This document shows positions 34,750 to 51,697 of a stretch of DNA of 64,000 bases, piece by piece. How positions within the stretch are numbered: position 1 is the stretch's first letter; every line of letters starts with the position of its first letter. The notes under the pieces were generated by a model. The model saw nothing but the letters and a program-made list of their open reading frames with translations. It had not been told where the DNA came from and ran no database searches. The position numbers and the translations under genes are program-made. Location: NCBI GenBank assembly GCA_905221605.1, contig CAJNDS010002411.1, positions 374,001-438,000 of the forward strand, in the 5' to 3' direction. This DNA comes from Symbiodinium natans. Lineage: Eukaryota; Sar; Dinophyceae; Suessiales; Symbiodiniaceae.

Positions 34750-36000
34750 TCACTTGAGCTTTGGCAGGAACAGGACACGTGGGCGTCCCAGGAGTTCGTC
34801 GAGTCCCGGAATCTTGTGTTGGCGGTCGGCGAAAGCGTCAGGCCTCAACTTCGCTGAGTACGACAGTTACGACAGTTACGACAATAGAAGAATTAGGAAT
34901 GTGGGTTCCTTGTGCCGAATCGGCTGTTCCAGGCCTTGCATCCCGGAAGTTCCTTCTTCTAATGAAGCATTGTGTGGCGCTGGCAGTGACGCGACTTCTC
35001 AAGAGCGCACATCTCCATGGGTGACCTGCTGTTTCGAGGCAGTCGCGCAAATCTATCAATTTCCACCGGGAACACATAGCAAACCTCACAGGCTCCGCCG
35101 GATTCTGATACATGACTTTGCCAGACAAGAGTCCTCGCAAGTCTTTCCATCCTGCAGCACAAGGTGCTGCTGTGCCAGGTGATGAAGAGAAGTTCGCGGG
35201 CCATGTCCTGTGCACCTCCAAAGGAGGAGCAGATGTGGTGTCCGAGCTGTGCACTGGAATCGAAGAGGCAATGCAGCAGGCTCAGAGGCATCACTGAACA
35301 GTAGAAAAGAAGGTCAGAGCCAGCTCCAGCTCCTTTTTGCTCAGGTCTGATATGGAGGGCTATCGATCTCAACTTGCAGCGATCTGTATGACCATGCAAG
35401 CTGCGGAGCAAAGCCGCCCAAGCGTCGTCCGCGAGAGCTGGGATGAGCCGGATGAGCTCCCTGCGGATGAAATGAAGCCAGCAGGCATCGGTCCGAACTC
35501 CAAAATCTCTTATGTCTTATGATAGCCGTTGATTCTCGTTGATTTCCCACAATGGAGGTGATGCAATGGCAGAGGGCAGCAGCCAACAGGCGGCCATTGT
35601 GTACCTGAGTTGGGCGACATGATCCCCGTTGCAAGCATCCCGTAACAGCACCGGCCACCAGCGCACGAGTTTGCAACAACCCCCAACTCTGCTCGCGAGT
35701 AGCTCCGAATATGTGGTTCTTGGCGCACGAGTGTGGAAGCATAGCCTCTATGGAGGCATTCCTTCCACCACACAAGAGTGTGACCTTCCCAATGGATGAT
35801 GAAGAGGCGGTCACCTAGCTGCCGCATGGCAGTCTGCACACCGTTCGAGTGGAGGCAGTAGTTCGGTGCTTGCCAGCACAAGTCAAACAGGTGGGTGGTT
35901 GTGGTGGCGATAGTGCCGAGCTGGCCCACGCTGCTCAGGCTCACAAATGACTTGACGCGCATCGGCAACACACCAACTTCTTTCTTGCCTGCTAGGTGCT
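34750..36000 (+). CDS. Candidate exons, function unknown
   Basis: Plus frames look protein-like at about 35115-35297 (AAVPGDEEKFAGHVLCTSKG then GADVVSELCTGIEEAMQQAQ) and 35337-35520 (MEGYRSQLAAICMTMQAAEQ then VVRESWDEPDELPADEMKPA). A possible further piece is MEAFLPPHKSVTFPMDDEEA at about 35733-35810. Acidic, helical character and strand agreement with named genes favour +. The minus strand is open over the same interval (about 34959-35971), so strand and gene identity remain uncertain. Confidence 0.3.
34856..34884 (+). repeat. 9-bp tandem repeat (ACGACAGTT type)
   Basis: Two full copies and a partial third of a 9-bp unit. Confidence 0.8.
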
Positions 36001-36473
36001 GAGCCAGAGGCCGCCACTCACAGGCTTGGTTATCTGATTCTGCTGTTCACTCTCCGTGAAAAAAAGGGGGTACACATGGTACAACTTTCCCAGGCAGCGG
36101 AGATATTCCCGGGGCTGACACAAAACGACTCGACAGCAGATTCGCCCCAGCCAGCCGTTCCGCTGCACTTGTGACTGAATTGACAAGAGCTCCGAACTGT
36201 GAGGATATTGACAGAATTGTGAGAGTCTCGCTAAATTTCTTCGCACAGGCTATCACCGGATACGAAATTTGATGGGACCTCAGCTCCCAACAGCCATCAA
36301 CAGCCATCAAAAGCAGCGCAGCACAAGGACTTGGGGTTTCTGCCGAGGCTGCGATCGGGCTCCAGGATCTCGGACCTGGGCCGCGACACCTCCCGAGGCA
36401 TTCTGGAGCTCCCCCTTCTGGAGCTCCCCATGACAACTGAAGCTGATATGTCTACAAAGTGAAGCACATATGA

Positions 36474-36496
36474 TATATATATATATATATATATAC
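36474..36496 (+). repeat. (AT)n microsatellite
   Basis: About eleven AT units followed by ACACATG. Confidence 0.95.
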
Positions 36497-37072
36497 ACAT
36501 GTTTTTAATGTATCTGGTCAGCGCAGCCGCCGTCGACAGGTCCTTTTAAATGGTCAATCTTCTTCACGCGCATTGTGCATTCACCGACGTTTGATTTGAT
36601 TTTTGCTTGCTCCTGAGCATTGCAGTTTCAATAACTCAAAGATGGAGACACAGCGGAGCTGCGATGTGCCAACTTAGCAAGGCATTCCTCATTGTGGTGA
36701 GCAGCATCGAACGGGCCTCAGTTGAACCTGCGGCAAGTTGCAGGCAAGAACTTAGGTTGCACGGCAAGTTCGTTGTATTTATTCAGAGAAGGGGTCTAAG
36801 CTGCCACGACCGCTGCCGCAACGGCGCTGCGCCCGACACAGCAGCCATGAAGAATAGAAAAGACCTGACGAGGCCATGCTCTGGGCACAGCAAGGTGCGA
36901 AGTCTAAGCTCGAGCAGTCAATTTATGCAGGTTCGCAAGTTGACCTGCCGTTGTCGGGACGGGCAACGGTACGAAATGGCAAGAAATCGGTGCTGTGACA
37001 AGAACCACGGACACTCGTGCCGCGGCTGATCGCACAAATAGCCGACGGCATTGGCCCTTGTTCTATGGCCTG

Positions 37073-37100
37073 GGTACCTGTTGTACCTGTTGTACCTGCT
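37073..37100 (+). repeat. 9-bp tandem repeat (GTACCTGTT type)
   Basis: Three copies of a 9-bp unit, the last imperfect. Confidence 0.85.
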
Positions 37101-37199
37101 TGGTCGCGGCTGAGGGTTGCTGATGGCTCCTACTGTGCCACAGCATCGGGAACTCTTACAACGCAAAAGCTTTGCATTTGTGCTCGCCGTGATCGCCCA

Positions 37200-37380
37200 A
37201 CACCCTAAAACCCTGAACCCCTACACCCTAAAGCCCCAGACCTCAGGACCCTAAATTCTAAACCCCAAACCCTCAAACCCTAAACCCCAAACCCTAAAAC
37301 CCTAAAAACCAAAAAAAAAAAAGACCTACTAACCAAAAAAACCCAAACCCTAAAACCAAACAAACCCTAAACCCTACAAT
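37200..37380 (+). repeat. Telomere-like array, CCCTAAA orientation
   Basis: More than ten CCCTAAA/CCCCAAA/CCCTAAAA words, the best-preserved telomere-like array in the window, with an A-rich interruption near 37310-37335. It sits about 70 bp upstream of an array in the opposite orientation and a few hundred bases upstream of channel A. Confidence 0.8.
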
Positions 37381-37449
37381 GCAGCTGCAGCTGCCTCGTG
37401 CTTCAGCTTCAGCGTCTGAAGGCGCCAGGCCCGACTTCCTCACTCTCCT

Positions 37450-37575
37450 GAGGTCTCGGGTTTTAGGGATTTAGGGTATAGGGTTTTAGGGTGTTGGGGT
37501 TTAGGGTTTGGGGTTTGGAATTTAGGGTCCTGAGGTCTCGGGTTTTCGGGTTTAGGGGTTTCGGGTTCTGAGTTG
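37450..37575 (+). repeat. Telomere-like array, TTTAGGG orientation
   Basis: Words such as GGGTTTTAGGGATTTAGGG and GGGGTTTAGGGTTTGGGG. Opposite orientation to the array at 37200-37380, so together they form a long imperfect inverted repeat around about 70 bp of spacer. Confidence 0.8.
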
Positions 37576-37957
37576 CAAAAAAGACACTCAGAATTCTTTG
37601 TAATTCGCAGCAGTTCGCACTTCGGACGAGCTGTGCTTGCTCTCGGCTTGCATTCCTTGACATGTCGGTATGTCGATGTGTCGCGAATGTACAGAGTCCA
37701 GGGATGTCTAGAGTGTTCTTTTTCAGGGCAGCAAGCTGCGCTCAGCCATTGAACATGGCACAGCGTGTTAAACCAAATTCTCAGATTAGTGGCTTGACCC
37801 GCTTGACTCATGACTTAAGCTGAGGTTATGGCCTTGCAGGTTCAGTTCCAGGGCCTGGACGTTGGCCACATGGCTTCGGAATGTGGGTTACGGGTGTGAG
37901 AGCAGAAGCCTTGAAGTGGTCAGAGAAAACAAGAGAAACACACACACAATTTGCAAA

Positions 37958-40754
37958 GGCTATATGATTGCCTACTTCGGCATGTCCACACCAGCCAACG
38001 AGCTTTGGCCGGATGCCCTGCTGGTCTTCAGCAAAATTGAGTTGGTTCTCGGGGCCCCTTGCCGGCAATGACTCTTGACTCGCGTCTCCCAATGCGTGAC
38101 CCGTGTGGCTTGAGCCTCTTACAGGTGATCTTCGCACTCGAGCCTTACCTGCACGAAGGAACATGCCCCGGGCGCTTAGTGCTTGGTTACCCTCCCAATC
38201 CATCCTACCTTGGAATTCAGAGATGCGTTGGCTTTTTTACACCAAGGAGATTGCAGCAAGGATGATGGCTGCTCGTGGCCGTTTTTTCTGTGACATGTGG
38301 AATAACGTTGATCTGCGCGTCGCTCAGAGAGTTGGAAGAATGCAACAGCAGTTTCGCCCTCTCTTTTCATGCGAGTGCTTGGTGCGGTGACCTGTGAATT
38401 GGCCAAGGTGTGTCGTTGCAGCGTGGGCTGCGACCAAGATGCAGATACGCATGTGCAAGATACAGTTTGAGCCAAGCTCTGGTGTTGAAGAGATGTGAGG
38501 ATAGCACACCTGTGTCACCGTCAGAGCAGTTTGCAGTGCAGGCACATGCTGGATGTTGACAGACTCTTCAGCACTGCAGGTAGACACGGCCACCTCTACC
38601 ACTTTGCCCGTTGACCCCATGCTTCTGCGACTGGCGAGACTGGTGAAATTGTTTCGCCTGCTTCGGCTGATCAGGCAGCTGTCGTTAGGCAAAAGATCAA
38701 GCAAACCTGTTGAGCTGCGCTTGTTTTGTCCATTTGCCGCCTTGCAGGAAAGTGAAAGGCTTTGACTCACTCTACATCATGGTTCGGGGCTCAGGGTGAG
38801 AAGTATGAGTGCACTACGCATCGAAATTGGCTCCAAACTTTGCGACCCCCAGGTCACCTCCATCAAAGCGAGCTTTTCCGCGCTTCTCTGGTCGACTGTT
38901 CTTCTCTTTGCAGTGCTGACGAGCCCTAGCATTTCAACAGTCGATTCTTTAGCGCGTGGGCCTAGCTCATGAGCTTTTTTGGCTGGTAAGTATTATTTCC
39001 GTATAAGAGATGTAGACCTCAGGACCATTGCCTTGGTCCTGACTACGCTTGTGGAAGTGTACATCAACGACGAGAGCAACCCAATCGAGAGAAGGATGGA
39101 GGTGTTTGCTTACTATGGTACCTTCACTCGCTGCGCCCTGCTGCCCGTCGGCACTTTGGCCAGCTCGCGCTGCTTTTTCGACAAGTCTGCGAGCAAGTGC
39201 GGCAAAGGTGGGGCCACCACTCAAGAAATAAGACAACAGAAACGAGGGCCAAAGAGGGGATCGACAGACAGCGCGAGACGGCGTCGAATGTTTGGTTCGA
39301 ACCAGCAAGATGCAACTTGTGATACGTGGACGCAGGAAGTTACATGACTGGCATGACGGGAACATGGCTGCAGCCAAGGACTCTCCTTGAGCTGACGCTG
39401 GCGAACTGGGTTCCAGCCTCTCGTGTGCTGACAGCACCTTGGCACTGAAATAGGCGAGTAAGTATAGCAAAACCTGGAGTGGGTTTTTTCTGTGCCGAAA
39501 ACGTGCGTACCTCTCAGAGACTTGGCCTAGAGGCGATGTGGGGTGTGTCTGGGGGAAGACAGTCAGGAATGAAGTGGTTCTGTTCGGTTCTGCCGACTTG
39601 TTGATGCGTTGATACTTGTAGTTATTAGTTAAGCAGCAACCGCTTGTGTATTCAATTTCCTGATTCGAGAACTATCTCTGCAGCTACAGAGCTGCTTGAG
39701 AACGTGACTCTTCCCACACATCCGAATGCGGTCTGATGGCGGGAAATGAAGGAGAAACTGCTGCTTCAGGCTTATGGATGAGGTGAGTTCGTGAAGCAGT
39801 GAGTCAAACCGCATCAACAGTGCAACGAGCTTCCATGGAGCTCTCTGCTAGGAATACGTCAGCGAGTACTACACGATCTTTGTATTGGCGTTTCAGGCGT
39901 CCATGGGATTTTCTGTAGTGAAGGTGATGCCCTTAGCTTCTTCCTCCTTGCCGGCAGATCTCAATTAAGCTCTCGTGTATGCACTCAGCATATTATACGT
40001 TCTGCCGATTACGTCACGTCTTTGGTGTTAAGGTCATCATGGGGGTTTTCCTCCAGAACACGTTTGCGGTAGCTGCCAACGACGACGTGTGCCCCAGAAG
40101 CATGCAGCAGCAATGCAGCATGCAGCGACACCACATGCCTGTAGAAAGTACTCTCGGACTCGGCTCGGGCATGCCCCGAACTAGGATCATGATGAACGCC
40201 AAAGACAGAGCTCTACAGACGCACAAGCAGAAGATGCACCTTGGCCTGCACCATCTTCTTTGAGTCGCAAGCCACTCAGAGCCGTGACAAAGGGCTGTGC
40301 TCTTCGAAGCGGCGGACGATAACGGCGATGGTCGCTTAGACCGCCAGGAGTTCCAAGACATCCTGGAAGATCCGATTGTTTCGTGGCGCGGGAGAGAGCA
40401 GCAGTGCGCAGCGGCGGTTTCTTTCAAGGTCTGTGTAGAATCTGTTGTGAGTACAGCAACACATGGAGCCCTAATTTGCCCACTCCATGCCTCTACGCGT
40501 TTTACATCGAGCTCCACGCCTGAGGTTGCCAGATGGTTGAGTGCAATGGGCTTTGACACTTCTGTCATGGGTAGCGATGATCCTAGGCTGCAGATGAAAG
40601 CTGGGGCAACTGCCAGGTTGCTGTTGAGGTACTTGGAACTAAGTTTTACCGCAAGAGCAACGCCGACTGTGTGGATCCACGGGCAATTGCGGTCTCTGAG
40701 GACATTTTTGACCTCCTTTGCACCAATGACACGGGCGACATCAGTGCGGAGGAC
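37958..40754 (+). CDS. Voltage-gated cation channel A, single six-helix domain with C-terminal EF hands
   Basis: Exons follow ion-channel order. 37958-38041 is the S1-S2 linker/S2 start (STPANELWPDALLVFSKIE), 38125-38142 VIFALE, and 38223-38318 S2-S3 (ARGRFFCDMWNNVDL). 38580-38690 is S4 (PMLLRLARLVKLFRLLRLIR, basic residues at every third position). 38748-38795 is the S4-S5 linker (GFDSLYIMVRG) and 38853-38910 S5 (TSIKASFSALLWSTVLLFA). The pore is 39098-39139 (YYGTFTRCAL) joined to 39379-39431 (TLLELTLANWVPASRVL) over a 239-bp GC-AG intron. S6 is 39852-39923 plus 40033-40086 (VVKVIMGVFLQNTFAVAAND). EF hand 1 is 40293-40378 (DDNGDGRLDRQEF); EF hand 2 is about 40700-40754 (NDTGDISAED). The S1 exon, S3 core and N terminus were not found, so the gene may start upstream of 37958. 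Probably a plasma-membrane Na+ or Ca2+ channel gated by voltage and tuned by calcium; ion selectivity is unknown. Confidence 0.85.
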
Positions 40755-41089
40755 GAGAGAATCGAACTGCTTCAGCCAGGTCAAGACTGCAGGCGAAGGT
40801 AGTGGAGACGAGCACACATGGCAACCCAAAAGCGCCCTTGAGGGCGCCAGAGTATTGCCTCTTCCCTAACCCATCTGGACTTTGCTTGCCCCCTCCATGC
40901 TCCTGCAGACGAGGCAGAGACATGCACAACACTCTCAACCTTAAACCGTTAACCCACTGAATGTTGCAGCTGCTTTGTGGGCCCCTGAACAACGTTAACT
41001 TTGCCGGGCTGTTCAGGACCGTGTGACTGTTTGGAGGTCCAAAGAGGGGTCCTGTTCATCGTCAAGTCGCTCCCGAAATCCGGCTTTTC

Positions 41090-41130
41090 TGTTTTTCGGA
41101 ATTTAGGATGAATTTAGGGTTTGGTTTTCG
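41090..41130 (+). repeat. Short telomere-like relic
   Basis: GGAATTTAGGATGAATTTAG then GGTTTGG, a decayed TTTAGGG tract between the two channel genes. Confidence 0.5.
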
Positions 41131-41469
41131 ACCTAGTTGAAACCCCTCATCCTCAAGCCATAAATTATAATAAAACTCATCCCTGTTGAAGTCAGATGGC
41201 CACCGTAGACCGTTTACGGGGACTCGGAATGCGCCTGTTCGGGAGCAGGGGGGGAACACGCTCAAGCAGCTTGCAACATCACTACAGTTCACAAGAAGAG
41301 ATCTGCAGAGGAGATGATTCATGGCGTTGAGAAGCTCAGCGGCCCAGCCTCGAGCTTGAACATGGCACGGCTCCTTTATGAGGGTGAGGCCGCCCCTTGT
41401 GACATTGTGAGGGGTAGGTCAGGACTGCTGTAGGGGCGCTCCGTGCTTTAGGGTTTCCCTCCCTCCAGG

Positions 41470-41938
41470 GCCTGCGCCAACAAGTGGAGCTCATGGCAGA
41501 CAACCTCACCCGCGAGCTGGTAAGTCTAGGCGTGAAAGAGGCCATGGGGACACGAATGTTCGACCTCCAGTGCTCTCCGTTGTGATGTAAGCAACGGCCT
41601 AAGCATGAGGTGCGGCGCAATTGCGTGGTCGAACACACAATGCTAGAGGGCGTATTCAAGTGAGAACGTCTCTATGGTCTCGGAGACATGGAATTTAGAG
41701 ATGCAGGTGCACTACTGTCAACACAGTAGCAGTACTATTTGTCTCAGTGCCGATTTCGTGAAAAGTTACATGCGAACCCTTGAATTTGGCCAGGTGACGC
41801 CAAGTCGTTTCTCGATGAGACGGATTTCACAAGTCAGCTCTGACCGCTCCCAGAGTAGAGCTACAAGCGTTGCGACATCCAGGCCGCCGTCCTCAATGTC
41901 TAGGTCAAGTTTCCTGTACTTCGATCCTGCACTGTAAG
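41470..41938 (+). CDS. Candidate exons between channels A and B (channel tail or N terminus)
   Basis: About 41470-41530 reads GLRQQVELMADNLTRELVSL, a plausible coiled helix like those after the EF hands of such channels. About 41790-41938 reads VTPSRFSMRRISQVSSDRSQ and goes on with a Ser/Arg-rich stretch to YFDPAL and a stop (41936-41938). RRIS and related words resemble basophilic-kinase sites. It could be the C-terminal tail of channel A or the cytosolic N terminus of channel B. Splice joins were not solved. Confidence 0.4.
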
Positions 41939-42741
41939 ATTTTGATGTTTCTGGCGGACTACTGGTAGGCGTACCTATTATGGCAGAGCTGCACGACAGG
42001 ACTCACGGCAAAACTGTGTCGCAGAAGATCTTCGCACAGCGAAAGCTGGCTGCTGGCCTAGGAATCACGATCCATTGCTTGCAGGGCCTTGCACTACATC
42101 ACTGACGAATACTGAAGCTTCTTACGTCCTTGCATTTGTAAGGCCTAATGGGCCTAATCTTCGCCTGAAATTTGTAGAGTGCCCCGCTGAATGTCCCTGC
42201 AGACAAGGCTTCATTCCAGTCTGAAGCGCCGCGCCCTCGGATGCTTCCAAACGTCAAGGCTCGCACTCACGCGAAGATGTGTTTTGTCTGGAGGCAACGC
42301 TTCTGGGAAGTTGCTCGTCACTCGCTACATCACTTCACAGACTCTTGGTTAGTTTGTGCATGATAGGATAAAGGGATGTTGACCGCCAAGTCTAGCCTAC
42401 ACATCCAGCTAGATGTGTTAACAAAATTTCCTAGCATACTGAGCACAGGCCCAACAGATGTTAGTAAAATACTGCTTGGTTCAAGACTGGTCCTGCATGC
42501 AAGTTGTTCCATGGCAGTCGGCAGTCACTCTTTGAGTGGCAGTGCACTTGCGCACATGCAACGATGTGGCACAGAGTTACTGCTAAACACCATGAGACAG
42601 CATTTTGTTCCAGTCACCAAAGGCTCTCCGTAGTTGTCATGATTGTTAGCATGGCTGCGTCCTTGCATCAAGCATCTAAGTCGCCCCACAAAGTTGTAGC
42701 CTCTCAACTCTGAACGAAGCATCGCTATCATGCACAGCGCA

Positions 42742-47400
<4,659 letters not shown>

Positions 47401-47800
47401 GCTGTCTACTGACAAGATGCAGCACTCACATGGTTCGCATGGCTTGTGTTTCGATGCTCGTGCGCTGAGGTGCAGCAGTTGAGGGGAGTACCCCAGAACG
47501 CGCAGAGTACAAAAGTGAACGGATGCACAGCCCAGCTGCAGAGTTGCCGTCCCAGAAAGTCACACACACTGTCTTCCCCACATGTCGGAACATAGATTCT
47601 TCCTAACTTTGTGAGCTTCTGTGCACACTGCGTAGTTCTAAGATTCTTTAACAGTTTGGTAACCGCTTCTGCACCAGATGTATTGCGACTGTTTAAGGGA
47701 GCCTTTGCAGTCACGGCTGTTACAAGCAAGTGCACCACTGAAAGTTACTAACAAAAGTTCAAAGCGAAAGTGAGAAGGAGTGAGGGTTCAAATGGCATGA

Positions 47801-50460
47801 ATGGCCTTTGTGCTCGGATTGGTTGCAGCGGCGCTCAGCGTCTGCTTGGCCAAGGCATCATGTCCGCAAGATGTGCCAAACATATTGTGAGAGATTGTCC
47901 TTTTTCAAGCAGACCGGCGCCACAGTATTGCTGCGCTTTGCTCGTCACCGCTGTTTCTCATTGCACAAAGAGTCTCAGCAAGTTTCGAGTCGGATGCAGC
48001 AAGAACAGGCGACGTTTGACTCAAGCCACGACTGTGGACGTCGTGAAATTCGAGGCGGGAACAAGCCAAGGAAGTCGGAGCAGCTCAGCTGTAATCATGC
48101 TCACTTGGCCCGTGTTCGCCCCTACAGCGCACGATGCAGTCCGTGCCGTTCTGCAGCTCGCGGCCGACTTTCCACTACCATTTGCAGTGCTCGCACTTCC
48201 AGGACAGCTACCAACACCGGGGTTTGGAGCGCTGCCCTGAAATGAGATTCGAAATTTGGCATCAGCTGAAGTGGACTTGCCTTAGGAGCCATCTTGCTGG
48301 CTGCCGGTTCAGCTAGTTGGGACCGATGCTGTCGCAATCGAAGCTGGGAGCTGAGTGCTACTAGTAGGATCACTGCAAAGGACGTGTTTATGATTCAACT
48401 CTGGAGACGGGGCATATGAATATCGAACGAGGCCTGAAACATGTACATCATGAAGCAGAAGATTCAGAAGAAGCTGGCTGGAAGACTTTGTATGGTGCCT
48501 TGTTTGCGGCCAGGCATTAGACCTACTGCAGACCGGAACACAATCTTCTCTCCAGCAAGCGTACGCACATGCAACGGGCGAAGAAACTTTGGCGCGTGGG
48601 ACAGCAAGACGTTGCCACAGTGCATGTTTCTCACCCTGTTGTGATGATTGCAAGTGCAACAAACACGTGTGGTGTTTCAATGTGCCAAAAAAAATAAAAA
48701 AAAGCATGTTGAGAGCTCTTTTGTTGTGTTCGAATGCCCTTTCTCTTGGATCTGAAGGTGATGTGTTCAGGCCACCCGTGTTCGGCAGTGGGCTTGGCCT
48801 CTTGGTTGGAACCGGCAGCAGTGCGATGCTGACCGAAATAGCACGGGGAGCCCTGGCTTGATGGAAGAACGCCTCTGCCACAAAATCGTTTCAGTTACCG
48901 TTATTTGCTTTACATCATCTGGCCGCAATGCTTTTCTCAGAGGACTTTATGGCCACCACTTCCTCGCAGACTGCTTGGCGGTGGCCTGTGCTTCTTTCCT
49001 CATGGGAAGGCAGCTCAGCTGCTTGCTCAAGCTGCCAGAGCTAGTTCTCATGCGTTCTTATGCAATGCCGACCAAGACAGGCTGCATGGAGCACTTGGGA
49101 TGAGCTGGCATGGTGCTTACATAGCATCCATTCTCCTGGTCCTTCTGCAGATTGCAACCTGCTTTGAAGAGCTTCGAGTCTTGACGACAGGGCTGCGAAT
49201 GCCCTGTGTCCGCAAACAGGTCATTTGGAGCAACTGTTCATATTTCTCACAGGCGTCACTATGAAGTCATGGCCAATCATTGCCAAGGACTTGGTTCGTT
49301 GCGCTGCACTTCTCCGCCATTGCAGGCGTTTGCAAAGGCTGCCGGTACAGCACTTTGAGACCGAGCGGTTTCTTTACCGGATTCAAGAAGATACCCCGCG
49401 AAATTCCATCTACTCCAGTTTACGAGCTGCCTGCTAGCACTTATGGAATTGGTGTGATCACAAGGCAGAAGAGCGGCATTGGAATCACAACGCCTTGCAG
49501 CGAATGCTCAGATCCTTAAGGCCACAGTGAGTAAAGACACCTGTCTCCAGCATCCCATGTGCATGAGGTTGATTCCGCTTGTTGTGGTGGCAACGACGGT
49601 TTCTTTGATTGGTATGTCAAGCTACTGGTACTGGCCTTCCGGAGGGTTGCCGCTGCCAATGTCACCTGGCCGACCTTGAAGACTCTTGTGTCCCAGGAAC
49701 TGCACCAACTATTTGTGATTCTCACTGGGTCTCACTGTTCTTTTTGCCTCTTTTCTTGAATAGCATGTGCAGACATATCTAAAAGCTTCGGAGGGTTCAG
49801 GCTGTGAGTTTTCTGGAATGTGGGAGGGTGGATATTTTGAATACCAAAGACACTGCGAAAGAATACCGAACATAGGTTTGGGGCACAACGTACGTCCCAC
49901 ATCCCCCAGGAAAAGTTGCTTAGCAAAGAAGTCCCGAAAGCTATGTCCTGGGGGGAGAGAGGGCGAGGAAAGTTTGTTTAGAAGATTCTGACGGGGCTCG
50001 TCCGGGAAAGCCATGAAAGTGCGAAGGCTTGAAGGCAGCGGCAGAGGGTTCTTAGACAGCTGCCAGTGGCCATCTGTAAATCTAAAGACCCTGACACTGC
50101 GTCCAATCTGGGTGCAGGTTGAGCTGGTCCTGCGAACCCCGGCGTTCATCTTGTCTCGTAGTTCCCTCATTTCGCCCCTGGCGAATCTCTGTTTACAGTT
50201 GCGGCCGATCATTGTCCAACTGAAGGTCAGTTACCGCTGGGTTGGTCGTCGTGTGCTCTGAGTTCTCCATGTTGATGATCTATCGCCGGCTCTCCCAGGA
50301 GCACTTTCTCATCACTTCAGCCCCTGACTTGCGAAAACATGCTGATCTTTGGGAAAAGACTTGCCAGGAAGACTATCGCTGGTGGTGGGCTTCCTACTGT
50401 TATGGAGCCTTCCTGTCCATTTGCTTCGATCTGTTCCGACTTTGGACTGACTGCGAGCCG
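47801..50460 (+). CDS. TM9SF/EMP70 nonaspanin membrane protein
   Basis: TM9SF proteins are nine-helix endomembrane proteins with a signal peptide and a lumenal N-terminal domain. A frame starting at 47801 (MAFVLGLVAAALSVCLAKAS then CPQDVP) looks like a cleavable signal peptide and is the likely start. The family signature GDVFRPP is at about 48760-48780, followed by GLGLLVGTGSSAML, the start of helix 2. KKIPREIPSTP is at about 49388-49420, the cytosolic TN-IPREIP motif. VVCSEFSMLMIYRRLSQ ends at 50298. After a GA-AG intron (50299-50367) comes EDYRWWWASYCYGAFLSICF, the invariant SEDYRWWW motif before the last helices. Exons between these landmarks and the extreme C terminus are not resolved. 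The order of four motifs makes the family call firm; the lumenal domain is only outlined. Confidence 0.82.
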
Positions 50461-51319
50461 TTCACAGACACTTCGGCCAGCATTGAGAGGAATTTAAAAA
50501 CTGCAGTGGTGACGGGGCTCCCGGGAAGCCCTGTAAGAGAAGCCCCTCACCTGAGTTGCTGGAGAGCTTCCAGACTTTGCTCTTTGGAATGACAGCAAAA
50601 CCTAAATTGAGTCTGCATAAGAGTTATTCATTGTTTAGTCGTCCCATCCAAATGGGCATCCCGTGTTCAATGTATACGCAGTGCAAACAACAACACGTAC
50701 CTCCCAGCTGTGCTCACGCTGCAATGTCACGATGTCGACTAGACCGTCTTTCGCCTGAGCTCCGTTGTTTGTAAGTGTTGAAATGGCATGTACAGACAGT
50801 ATTGAGTTCTTGTATCTTTTGCGTGGCAAAGCTTGTGCGGCAGGCGGGAAGGACGCTGTAGCAAGGTTGCGCTCATAGAGCTCTGTTAAGTGGCATGCCT
50901 TGATACGGAGTCCTACTTCGGAGCTACGGCACAGAACTTACCTCTCAGAAGCTTGTGCCTATCAGCACCACGAAAGACCTCAGGGCTCGAGTGATTGCAG
51001 CATATCGCAGCACTGCATAGCACTGCAAAGTGTCAGGATCTGCGCGGCGGGCCCTGCGGCGTTGCCAAGCTGGCCTCTGTACAGAAAGCGCTGATGACGG
51101 GGAGCTCATCCTTCCTGCTAAATTTGCGGATGATGCTCTTCACATATTCCAAGCTTGTATGTGATGACATCTGATGCTGCGGAAAGCACTGATTAGCAGC
51201 TACTTGGACCGAGCTGTGGTTCAAATCACGTTGCGCTTCGGATGCTGCCGCGATGGGATTGGTGTGAAAGAAGACGGGCGCGGCAGGTCGGACAAGGATG
51301 TTTTCTGAGATGACACTGG

Positions 51320-51600
51320 GCTCTGTCTTTTTCAGGGAGGGTGTCTGGCCAGATCACCAAGGCATTTGAGGGTGACTGCTGGGTGGTCACAACGCAGGCT
51401 TATGCAGCGACATGGGCAGAAAATTCAGCCGCGGTGAAACACCACAAGAGCCTTCGATTCGACGAAGGGGGGCGAGCTGGTGAAATGCGATGTCATGGCT
51501 CAGGGAGGCGCACGACTTGCCACCTTCAAGTTCCCGCAAGGTGAACATCGAGTCAGATCGAGTTTTTCGGGCCTTCTGAGCCATACAGGACGTTGGAAGA
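51320..51600 (+). CDS. Candidate exon(s), function unknown
   Basis: Two overlapping + frames look protein-like: VSGQITKAFEGDCWVVTTQA then AATWAENSAAVKHHKSLRFD up to about 51470, and ELVKCDVMAQGGARLATFKF at about 51476-51540. They are in different phases and meet at a GGGGGG run (51467-51472), so either an intron or a sequencing indel in the G-run separates them. No family is recognised. Confidence 0.35.
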
Positions 51601-51656
51601 GCATGACAGCAAACCCCCGAGAAAAGCGAGAACAGCGCCAAAGGAAAATGCGAGAT

Positions 51657-51697
51657 GCGGTGTGCCATGGTGTGCCATGGTGTGCCATGGTGTGCCC
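51657..51697 (+). repeat. 10-bp tandem repeat (GTGTGCCATG type)
   Basis: Three and a half perfect copies of a 10-bp unit. Confidence 0.9.

Noticed and set aside
34838-36436. Series of minus-strand ORFs that could form a gene
   Set aside because: Plus-strand frames in the same interval are more acidic and gene-like, all named genes are on +, and no motif supports the minus reading.
37200-37575. A true chromosome end or an ancient end-to-end fusion
   Set aside because: The arrays are degenerate and in CCCTAAA-then-TTTAGGG order, opposite to a fusion, with single-copy genes on both sides.
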